Assembly: GCF_900102035.1 (NCBI RefSeq)
Contig: NZ_LT629689.1
Location: forward strand, 3,456,001 to 3,520,000
Origin: Pseudomonas extremaustralis
GTDB taxonomy: Bacteria > Pseudomonadota > Gammaproteobacteria > Pseudomonadales > Pseudomonadaceae
DNA length: 64,000 nucleotides
Reading direction: 5' to 3'
Below are positions 18,837 to 26,611 of this stretch, piece after piece. Position numbers and translations under genes: made by a program. Every line of letters begins with the position of its first letter. The first letter of the stretch is position 1. The notes beneath the pieces were generated by a model that did no database searches, was not told the origin of the DNA, and was given only the letters and a program-made list of their open reading frames with translations.

Positions 18837-20444
18837 TCAAGGGAGCAGAGGTAAACCCAAAGCACTTAAGAACTCGTTGTGTTTCTTCGTTGCTTTCCTG
18901 ATAGTTTGGTCTATCGATAATAGCTTTTCATGGGCTCCTTTTAGGTCTATTTCCTCTTCTGCCCCTGCCGTACTCACGTAGCGTGAGATGTTCAGGTTGA
19001 AATCGTTCTTCTCGATCTCCTCCATGCCCACCCGTCGTGAGTAGCGGGCCTCTTCCTTACGATGCTGATAAGTGTCGATGACCTTATCGATGTGCGCGGG
19101 CAGGAGCTGGTTCTGCCGCTTGCCTTTTTCGAAGTGCTCGGTGGCGTTGATAAACAACACATCGTCCGGCTTTTTGCATTTCTTCAGCACTAGGATGCAC
19201 ACCGGAATACCGGTGGAGAAGAACAGATTGGCTGGTAGGCCGATCACAGTGTCGATATGGCCGTCGTTGAGCAACTTGGTGCGTATACGCGCCTCGGCTC
19301 CTCCACGGAAGAGCACACCGTGCGGCAGGATGATCGCCATCACCCCGTCCTGCTTCAGGAAGTGGAAACCGTGCAAAAGGAAGGCGAAGTCGGCGGCCGA
19401 TTTGGGCGCTAGGCCATGGTTCTTGAAGCGTGTGTCCTCGCCCAGGGCTTCGCTCGGTTCCCAGCGGTAGCTGAACGGCGGATTGGCGACCACCGCGTCG
19501 AACTTCGGCATCCTGGCCGGGTTGGTCTCGCGCAACATGTCCCACTCGTTGAGCAGGGTGTCGCCGTGGAAAATTTCGAATTCCGAGTCCTTCATCCCAT
19601 GCAGCAGCATGTTCATGCGTGCCAGGTTGTAGGTGGTGATGTTCTTTTCCTGCCCGTGGATTTTGCCGATGCCGTGCGGCCCCATGAGCCGGCGTACATT
19701 CAAGAGCAACGAGCCGGAACCACAGGCGAAGTCCAGCACGCTGTCCAGATGGGAGCGTCGACCTGTCGCTGGCTCCTGGCTGTCCAGCGTCACGATGGTG
19801 GAGAGGATGCTGGAAATGGGCTGCGGCGTGTAGAACTCTCCCGCCTTCTTGCCAGAGCCTGCCGCGAACTGACCGATCAGATACTCATAAGCATCGCCCA
19901 GCGTGTCGCTGTCGGTGGAGAACTGCTTCAGCCCGTCCGCGATCTCCTTGACGATCTTGCACAGGCGGGCATTACGCTCGGCATAGGTCCTGCCCAGTTT
20001 GTCCGATGCCAAGTTGATCTCCGAGAATAGGCCTCGAAAGGTGCTGGCAAAAGACTCTTCTTCAATGTACTTGAAGCCCGCCTGCAGAATGCTAAGCATC
20101 TCAGCGTCTTGCGTGCGCGCCATCTCAGCGATGTTTCCCCACAGGTACTGCGGCTCGATCACATAGTGCACCTTGCGGCGCATCTGTTTCTCGAACTCCG
20201 ACACATCGTCCAAGTTGCTTTCATACCAGCGTTGCAGCGGTGTAGACACCGAGCCATCGATTTGCTGCGGATAGTCTGGACCCAGCTCCTTTTTGGCGGC
20301 AGCTTCATAGTTGTCCGACAGGTAGCGCAGGAACAAGAACGCTAGCATGTAGTCGCGAAAGTCGTCCGCGTTCATGGAGCCGCGAAGTTGATCGGCAATG
20401 GCCCAGAGGGTCTTGCCCAGTTTCTGTTTTTCGAGTTCGGTCAT
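18837..20444 (-). CDS. hsdM: Type I restriction-modification methyltransferase subunit HsdM
   Basis: A 535-residue adenine-N6 DNA methyltransferase subunit. The N-terminal helical domain (to about 150) is followed by the N6-MTase core with GEFYTPQPI (203-210), SAM-binding motif I FACGSG (239-244) and catalytic motif IV NPPF (321-324). A C-terminal helical tail mediates assembly with HsdS. The length matches type IC enzymes such as EcoR124 and EcoprrI. It is the last gene of the operon and its ATG overlaps the prrC stop by 4 bases. Order hsdR...hsdS-prrC-hsdM differs from the E. coli prr locus, where hsdM comes first. Confidence 0.95.
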   Translation of the reverse strand: MTELEKQKLGKTLWAIADQLRGSMNADDFRDYMLAFLFLRYLSDNYEAAAKKELGPDYPQQIDGSVSTPLQRWYESNLDDVSEFEKQMRRKVHYVIEPQYLWGNIAEMARTQDAEMLSILQAGFKYIEEESFASTFRGLFSEINLASDKLGRTYAERNARLCKIVKEIADGLKQFSTDSDTLGDAYEYLIGQFAAGSGKKAGEFYTPQPISSILSTIVTLDSQEPATGRRSHLDSVLDFACGSGSLLLNVRRLMGPHGIGKIHGQEKNITTYNLARMNMLLHGMKDSEFEIFHGDTLLNEWDMLRETNPARMPKFDAVVANPPFSYRWEPSEALGEDTRFKNHGLAPKSAADFAFLLHGFHFLKQDGVMAIILPHGVLFRGGAEARIRTKLLNDGHIDTVIGLPANLFFSTGIPVCILVLKKCKKPDDVLFINATEHFEKGKRQNQLLPAHIDKVIDTYQHRKEEARYSRRVGMEEIEKNDFNLNISRYVSTAGAEEEIDLKGAHEKLLSIDQTIRKATKKHNEFLSALGLPLLP

Positions 20445-21556
20445 GGTGTACCTGCTGCCTCAGCAGCCTGAGGGAACAAATCGGGATTGAAGGGGTAGCG
20501 CTTCAGGAAGTCGTGCAGGATCGTCCTGAAGTAAGCCTTGTTCTCGTCCAGCATCTGCTGTGGCTCGTAAAGCGAATAATTGCCGTGACTCAGAATATTG
20601 ATCAGGCGGGCGTGCAGGATGCCGTCCGGGTCATCCTCCTGCTGCTTGATGCAAGCCGAGAAGTTCTTGTGGCCGTGAAAGCTCGCTGTCTTCTCCAGAA
20701 TGGTGCGCAGCATGTTGAAGTGGTGGGTGAACAGCCGGTCTTCCTGCGCAGCCTGGTAAAGCTCGGCCAGAGCGGCGACGTGGTGAAAGAACGGCGTGTC
20801 GCCCGTTTCCTCACGCAAGACGTAGCCACTACCTGTTGAGTACTTGTTGATGAAATACCGCCTGGCATTCTTCAACTCATTACACAACACATTGAAGAAC
20901 AGCGTGTGGTGCGTCGAAAGAACGGTCTTGAGCTTGTTTTCAGGCCGTTTTAGCAGTTGCGCCAGGTGGTTGGCCACGGCAATCGCGTTGTGCTCATCCA
21001 GCGACGAAATCGGGTCGTCGATATAGAGGTACTTGACCCAACGGTAAGCCTCGATCTCCGGGTCCATGGCCAGCTCGACGACAGCAAGGAAGAAGCACCA
21101 GACAAAGATATTTTCCTCGCCGCGCGACACCTTGATGTTGTCAATAACCTGCCCGTCAACCGTGCGCGAGAAACGCACGGCCCATTCCTGCGTATCGATG
21201 CGGAAATCGAAGTCCGCATAGCGCAGCAGCAGAGGCCGGATGCGGTTGTCCATCTCCAACTCGGCCAGACCGGCAAAGAAGCGCGAGGCCGCATTGAGCG
21301 TGAGCCTGCGGTCGTTGTCGCCTTCCAGGTCGTTGTCCCAATGGAACAGGTCTTCGGTGAAAGCGTTGAAATAGAGCGTATCGCGTTTTGCATCCTCACC
21401 TTCGCCTTGCTTGCCGATGTCCTTGAATGCCATGGACAGGCGCGTCTTGCCGGTGCCGTTGTAGGCATAGAGCAGAATGGTCTTCTTGTTCTCTAGCTCC
21501 TGCCGCAGGTGCGCAGCTAGTGCGGCCAGGTCGGCAAAGATTTGACCCGGCCTCAT
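20441..21556 (-). CDS. prrC: PrrC-type anticodon nuclease (ABC ATPase plus RNase domain)
   Basis: A 371-residue protein, close to E. coli PrrC (396 aa). In E. coli, PrrC is held silent by the type IC enzyme EcoprrI and cleaves tRNA-Lys when phage T4 disables that enzyme. The ATPase domain shows Walker A YNGTGKTR (32-39), the PrrC-typical stretch NAFTEDLFHWDNDL (64-77), the signature SRGEEN (144-149) and Walker B IDDPISSLD (179-187). The nuclease triad of PrrC (Arg, Glu four residues later, His about 36 further) is present: R284 and E288 in MLRTILEKTASF and H324 in NILSHGNYS. It overlaps hsdS and hsdM by 4 bases each. The tRNA target in this host is unknown. Confidence 0.88.
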   Translation of the reverse strand: MRPGQIFADLAALAAHLRQELENKKTILLYAYNGTGKTRLSMAFKDIGKQGEGEDAKRDTLYFNAFTEDLFHWDNDLEGDNDRRLTLNAASRFFAGLAELEMDNRIRPLLLRYADFDFRIDTQEWAVRFSRTVDGQVIDNIKVSRGEENIFVWCFFLAVVELAMDPEIEAYRWVKYLYIDDPISSLDEHNAIAVANHLAQLLKRPENKLKTVLSTHHTLFFNVLCNELKNARRYFINKYSTGSGYVLREETGDTPFFHHVAALAELYQAAQEDRLFTHHFNMLRTILEKTASFHGHKNFSACIKQQEDDPDGILHARLINILSHGNYSLYEPQQMLDENKAYFRTILHDFLKRYPFNPDLFPQAAEAAGTP

Positions 21557-22797
21557 GCCTGCACCGCATCCAGCACAGGGAAAAGCTGCTGCATCAGGCC
21601 CTTCTTGTGGGTTTTGAGGGCGTCTATCTTCAGGCTTTGGGCGGCGGCTAGATTGTCAAGGGATGATAGGCATTCTGCTATTGCTTGTTGCTCATCTCGT
21701 TCAGGAACTGACATTGTGAGACCCAAAATGTCACCCCGTGAGAGACCTGGAATAAGATTGCCAGAGGCTAACGCAACTAATCGTTGCCGCTGCGTCGCCA
21801 GAAAATGAAATACAAACCCACCATGCGCACTGCGTGGCCTGACCGCCATCAACTGACGCCCCATGGCTACTTCTTCAAGCTCCAGGTAAAGCAATTCACC
21901 CACGCCGCTGCCCTTGACGGTTATGAGGATATCTCCCGCACACCCTGTATTAGTGCTGCGTACAGCCCATTTGCCAACCAAGCTCAAATCATTTGCATAG
22001 TCGGACGGCCCTGTGAAGTACGGAACCTCACCGGTGTCCGAATACTCATCTGGGGCGAGGTGAAGCCCTGAGATGAGTTCGACCTGTGTTGAAAACGCAA
22101 CCTCCTTCCACTCCCCCGCATCCCGAAACTCGGGAAAGCGCAGGCGAGGAACGGTCTCACCTTCGCGGGGAAAAAGCTGCTGCATCAAGCTCATTTTGTG
22201 CATCTTTAGGCCGTTCAGCTTCTGGGTTTCCGCCGTGATCAGCTCGTCAAGGGAAGACAGGCAGTCGGCGATTTTTTGTTGCTCTTCTGGCGAGGAAACA
22301 GGAAGCGGCAAACCCATGAAATCATCGTTCGCGATGCTCATACGGTCATGCCGTGCGCCAGTACTCGAAGATTGACGCATGTACTGATACCAATGCGTCG
22401 ATTTGAAATAGTGGGCGTAAAAGTCATTCCGGCTGTTATTGAACTTGAAAACCGTGTACAACGGCGACATCAACCCTGTACCGATTCTGTTGTTAGAAAT
22501 AGGCCCAACCGGAGCAGTTGCCGAGATCCGAGGGTTATAGACATAGGCCCCCTTCTCAACAATGTAATACCCCTCAAGCTTTCCTTGGTTAGCTATGTCC
22601 TTATCAAAGAAGTCGCGCTGATCAACAACTCCATATTCCGCAGAGTTGGTTAACACGCGCGTTAGTTCGCAGTCAGTATTCTTGCGAGTTGAACGCTCGG
22701 CCAGCGTCCTTAACGGCTGAAAACTCCACCCCCTCGCATTCCGAAACTCGGAAAAACGCAACAGTGGCACCAATGGGCGCTTGTCGTTTCCACTCAT
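21553..22797 (-). CDS. hsdS: Type I restriction enzyme specificity subunit HsdS
   Basis: A 414-residue DNA-recognition subunit. Two variable target-recognition domains (about residues 20-180 and 225-375) are each preceded by a similar lead-in (RFSEFRNARGW and RFPEFRDAGEW). Each is followed by a similar coiled helix (EEQQKIADCLSSLDELI and DEQQAIAECLSSLDNLA, then LMQQLFP). This internal duplication is the classic HsdS architecture and predicts a bipartite recognition site, which cannot be read from sequence. It is coupled by 4-base overlaps to the genes on both sides. Confidence 0.95.
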   Translation of the reverse strand: MSGNDKRPLVPLLRFSEFRNARGWSFQPLRTLAERSTRKNTDCELTRVLTNSAEYGVVDQRDFFDKDIANQGKLEGYYIVEKGAYVYNPRISATAPVGPISNNRIGTGLMSPLYTVFKFNNSRNDFYAHYFKSTHWYQYMRQSSSTGARHDRMSIANDDFMGLPLPVSSPEEQQKIADCLSSLDELITAETQKLNGLKMHKMSLMQQLFPREGETVPRLRFPEFRDAGEWKEVAFSTQVELISGLHLAPDEYSDTGEVPYFTGPSDYANDLSLVGKWAVRSTNTGCAGDILITVKGSGVGELLYLELEEVAMGRQLMAVRPRSAHGGFVFHFLATQRQRLVALASGNLIPGLSRGDILGLTMSVPERDEQQAIAECLSSLDNLAAAQSLKIDALKTHKKGLMQQLFPVLDAVQA

Positions 22798-23993
22798 ACA
22801 GCGCGCTCCTGATCAACACTACCCGATTCCACTGCTGTCACCACTTGGGGCCGCGTCACAATGGCTTTGAACAGATTTCCGGCGCGGTCATCGATGAGTT
22901 CAATTGCAGGCCAGGCCCTCAGGGCGCGCAGCAGGCCGCTACCCAGCCCACGATAAGGGAGGAGCTTGGCAGCAAAGGAAGCGAGGATGGGGTTGCGCAT
23001 ATTGGAGTTGCCGGCCTTGATGTTTTCGATGGTCAGATTGTTGGGTAGGTGGCCGGGGCTGATGACCTCGACCCGATCCGCAAATACCAGCACCCGCACC
23101 GGGGCGCTGATGAAATAGTCGCGGTGGATGAGCGCGTTGGCCACCAGCTCTTCCCAGACGATGCGGGGCACTTCCGGGCGGCCCACGGAGTTGATGCCCT
23201 GACTCCCTTGCGGGGCGCGGGTGTTGGCAATGATGAAGCCCAGCGCTTGCTGGAACACATCGGCCAACTTGCCGGTGATATCGCGGCTGTCGAGGTAACG
23301 TTCATCCTCAATCTCATTGCCGACAAAGGCCACCGCCTTGACGATGAAGGCGGGCAGTGCATAGTGCGGCACCTTGGCGAACAACAGCGCGCCAGCGACA
23401 TTGAGCTGCCCCTGGTTCATCAGATTCATGTTGGTCAGCAACTGGGGCAGCGGCTGTTGATGCTGGGCGAGCGGCTCGCCGAATTGCTGCTCGAAGAAGG
23501 CTTCGAAATAAGGCATGTCCACATCGCCGGCCCCCAGGCCCGCTACCGGAGTTTCGTCGGCATGCACCAAACCTGCCTGCTGGAACAAGCGTTGGATTTC
23601 CTCGCGCGAGGTGGCGCGGCGCTTGTCGGCGCCGTTCTTCACCCAGATCACCCCGTTTTTGTCCATATACGGTTTGCTGATGCCCTCGGCGATGGAGACA
23701 ACCAGCACCGTTCCCGCAGGGTGTGTCACGTTGTCTGTGAGCGGGTTCACGGCGGGGCGAACGTTCTGGGAGGCAGCATTGGCGATGAGCTGGTTGAGAC
23801 GGGCCACATCGGCGCTGGACAGGCCGCGCACCGAACCATCGTCGTTCACGCCGATGAAGATCCGCCCGCCAGAGGTGTTGCTGAATGCAACGATCTCTGC
23901 TGCCAAGGCATCGGCATTGGTGATGTCAGCCTTGAACTGATGGCGACTGTCCTCACCTCGGCTGAGGATGTCGATCAGCTCTGTGGTTTCCAT
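22794..23993 (-). CDS. AlbA_2 (Schlafen-like) and GHKL-ATPase domain protein
   Basis: A 399-residue protein. Residues about 10-120 form an AlbA_2/Schlafen-type domain (SRHQFKADITNADALAAEIV followed by FSNTSGGRIFIGVNDDG). The C-terminal half has the HATPase_c_4-like features WEELVANALIHRDYF and FADRVEVISPGHLPN with a later glycine-rich region. Proteins of this build are often annotated as ATP-dependent DNA helicase-like or transcriptional regulators, and they recur inside type I restriction loci. The role here is not established: it could regulate the operon or act as an effector. It overlaps its upstream gene by 19 bases and hsdS by 4. Confidence 0.82.
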   Translation of the reverse strand: METTELIDILSRGEDSRHQFKADITNADALAAEIVAFSNTSGGRIFIGVNDDGSVRGLSSADVARLNQLIANAASQNVRPAVNPLTDNVTHPAGTVLVVSIAEGISKPYMDKNGVIWVKNGADKRRATSREEIQRLFQQAGLVHADETPVAGLGAGDVDMPYFEAFFEQQFGEPLAQHQQPLPQLLTNMNLMNQGQLNVAGALLFAKVPHYALPAFIVKAVAFVGNEIEDERYLDSRDITGKLADVFQQALGFIIANTRAPQGSQGINSVGRPEVPRIVWEELVANALIHRDYFISAPVRVLVFADRVEVISPGHLPNNLTIENIKAGNSNMRNPILASFAAKLLPYRGLGSGLLRALRAWPAIELIDDRAGNLFKAIVTRPQVVTAVESGSVDQERAV

Positions 23994-26611
23994 AGGTTGT
24001 AAACCTCTTTACGACGGTTGAAGGCTTCCTGGCCTCCTTCCATGATGTTGATGATGGCTTCCTGCACCGGGCGGGCGTCGATGCTGCCGCTTCGAGTGGC
24101 GACCTTTTCATCCTGGTACTGGCAGGCGTGTACCTGCTCGGCATCACCCAGCACCGGGAAATTGGCGTTGTGGGTGGCGAAGATGAATTGGGCGTGAGGC
24201 TTCATCTCGCGGAGAAGCTTGATCACATCGTCGTAGATGGTCTGGTTGTCCAGATCGTCTTCGGGCTGGTCGATGATGATGACGTCGTTCTGCCGCTGGC
24301 TGAGGACATAGAGCAGCAGGGCTGAAGCGCGCTGCCCGAGCGAGTGGTGCTTCAGCTCCTTGCCGCGATAACGGATCACGAAGCGGTTGGGAACTTGCCA
24401 GGTAACGAATTCGGCCAGATTCTGCATAAAGGTCTTTTCAAAGACCTCAGGTGTGCTGCCCGCCTTGGCCAAGGCCCCCGGCAGTGCACGCAGGAGTCCA
24501 CCGAAATCGGCATAGTCCTCCATGACCGCCCGCAGGGTGGTTTCGCGGATGTTGCTGCCTTTAAAGAGCTGCTGCATGAAGCTGATGGCAGCCTCTTTAT
24601 CATCTTTGAATTCGGCTTCGATCTGCAGGGCGGTGTGGCTGGCATTTACACGGTCCAATTCCCCTTTGATGGTGCTGTATTCGCGCAGCCAAAGTTCATT
24701 GAGCTTGTCGACCTCGGCAAACAGCACATCGCGGATGCTGGTCTGCTGGGACTCCTGCTTCGCAAGTGCCTCCAGCATCTGCTCCGCCTTAGTCTTGCGC
24801 TGTTGCTGAGCCAGGAAGTCATCCGGCTGGATGGCGGTCATACCGGTTTGCTTGAGCTCCTGGGCCAGTTGTCGTTCGACTTGCGCGAACTCTTCCTGAA
24901 GGCTCTTGCGTGCGCCTTCGAACTCACCCTGTTTGGCGTTGAGGCGGCTTGCAATAGCACGTGTGTCTTGTTCGATCTGCTTGAGTTGCTCGACCTTGCC
25001 TATAAGGTTCGAAAACTCGGCGTAATAAGCGGCGAAGAACTCTGGATTTTGCCGGGACACGTAGCTCATCGCATTGCGCAATTCGTCCTCGTGCTCGGCG
25101 ATCAGGCTGCCTAGGGCAAGAGTGAAGTTGCCTGCTCGCTCGCGCAGTCGCGTGAGCGCAGCGGCATCCTGTTGAAACCCCAGGCGCTTCTGAAGCTTGT
25201 CGGCGACACCGTACTCCTCAAACTTCTTCAGTCGGAAGTTGGCATCGGTGAGCTGCTGCTCGTAGTCGCGTTTGAGTTCGGCAGCGTCGCTGAGTTTAAG
25301 CCAGCGCTGGGCGGCTTCCCGCACGCGCTGGCGTTGGGTTTCGATGTCATCGCGCAGCACACGTAGCTTTTCACCGACCAGCTTCTCCACCAGATCGGTC
25401 TCGAACCCTTCGCCTGTGCTGGAGAGGTCTTTCTGTCCGAAGTAAATCGGGCGGCGCAGAACTGTTTCCCGAATCGACACGCCTGGCTGCAATTTTTCGT
25501 CCAGATAGACGTTCGGCGCTTCGCCGAAGATGCGGGAAATGGTGAATTCTTGCCCATACACATCGCAGGCCGTCAGCGTCACCTTGCCGCCGCTACCCAG
25601 GGTGTGGCGAATCAGTTCGTTTTTGTACCTGGTGTCTTGCGCCTTCTCTCCCCTTGGAATGTCGAGGGCATAACGTACGGCCTCCAAGATGGAAGACTTG
25701 CCACTGCCACGGATGCCGATGAGCGTATTGAGCTCCGGGGAAAAGTGCAGCGTCTGCCCGTCGATGATGCCGCCGTCGAAGTGGATGCTGCGAATATGTG
25801 ATGCCTGGTGCTTAGGGGGCTCCGGCGCGACACGCGATACAGGATCGCTCAAGGCGAACTTGACCGCCTCGAAGGACAATTCACCCAGCTTTAGGTGGCA
25901 TGTTCTACCCTGACCTATCTCGTCAATGCGCTTGGGATCGCTGCCCTCCAGTTCGGCGGGATACCAGTTTTGCAGCCAGCCTTGAGTCTTGGTACGACTG
26001 GGCTTGTCTTTGCCCGCACCATCATGGGTGCGCACTTTCTGGAAACCCAAAGTTCGGCGCCGGAAGAACTCGTTTTGCCCCAGCTCGGAAAGGCGACCAC
26101 CCTCCAGTTCGGCCCAAAGCCCACTGGGGGCTTCCACATGAGCGAAGACAAGGAAAAAGTCGCGGTGGTAGCTTTCTAGCTTCTTGATCGTCTCCAAAAG
26201 CGACCAGGACGTGCGGCCGTTTTCCTGTTCGTACTGAGCCGGTGCTTTACCTTCGAATGCGCTGGTCAGGAAGGGGTTGATGTAGTTGTGACCGTTGATC
26301 CATTCATCGGAGAACACAACTAGGGTGTGGATGCCATTGGCCCCGTCGTTGACGGACAGCTCCACGCCCGGCAGCAGTGCAATACCCTTCTTTTGGGCAG
26401 TTTTGCGCAGCGCCTTGAACTCTTCAAAGTCGAACTTGTTGTGATTGGTGATGACGCCCAGCCGTATTTGCGCATTTTCCAGCGCTTCGATGTAGTTGCT
26501 GTTGTAAAAGTTGTCATCGCCCGAGTATTTGAACTCGCGGTCTGCTCGGGTGTGCAGATGAAAGTCGGCACGAATCCATTGCGCACCTTGTATAAAGATG
26601 GCTTCTATCAT
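23975..26611 (-). CDS. PHP-domain / SMC-like AAA ATPase (TrlF-like)
   Basis: An 878-residue protein with two modules. The N-terminal PHP phosphoesterase domain shows the metal-binding FHLHTRAD (residues 17-24), ITNHN (54-58), a later PGVELSV and FAHVEAPSG. The rest is an ABC/SMC-type ATPase with Walker A GIRGSGKS (299-306), a long charged coiled-coil middle part, and a Walker B/D-loop region IIIDQPEDDLDN (778-789) followed by FATHNANFPV. The combination suggests an ATP-gated nuclease or phosphoesterase acting on DNA or RNA ends, which is inference. Annotation systems use the name TrlF for similar proteins. Its start overlaps the hsdR stop by 4 bases. Confidence 0.85.
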   Translation of the reverse strand: MIEAIFIQGAQWIRADFHLHTRADREFKYSGDDNFYNSNYIEALENAQIRLGVITNHNKFDFEEFKALRKTAQKKGIALLPGVELSVNDGANGIHTLVVFSDEWINGHNYINPFLTSAFEGKAPAQYEQENGRTSWSLLETIKKLESYHRDFFLVFAHVEAPSGLWAELEGGRLSELGQNEFFRRRTLGFQKVRTHDGAGKDKPSRTKTQGWLQNWYPAELEGSDPKRIDEIGQGRTCHLKLGELSFEAVKFALSDPVSRVAPEPPKHQASHIRSIHFDGGIIDGQTLHFSPELNTLIGIRGSGKSSILEAVRYALDIPRGEKAQDTRYKNELIRHTLGSGGKVTLTACDVYGQEFTISRIFGEAPNVYLDEKLQPGVSIRETVLRRPIYFGQKDLSSTGEGFETDLVEKLVGEKLRVLRDDIETQRQRVREAAQRWLKLSDAAELKRDYEQQLTDANFRLKKFEEYGVADKLQKRLGFQQDAAALTRLRERAGNFTLALGSLIAEHEDELRNAMSYVSRQNPEFFAAYYAEFSNLIGKVEQLKQIEQDTRAIASRLNAKQGEFEGARKSLQEEFAQVERQLAQELKQTGMTAIQPDDFLAQQQRKTKAEQMLEALAKQESQQTSIRDVLFAEVDKLNELWLREYSTIKGELDRVNASHTALQIEAEFKDDKEAAISFMQQLFKGSNIRETTLRAVMEDYADFGGLLRALPGALAKAGSTPEVFEKTFMQNLAEFVTWQVPNRFVIRYRGKELKHHSLGQRASALLLYVLSQRQNDVIIIDQPEDDLDNQTIYDDVIKLLREMKPHAQFIFATHNANFPVLGDAEQVHACQYQDEKVATRSGSIDARPVQEAIINIMEGGQEAFNRRKEVYNLWKPQS

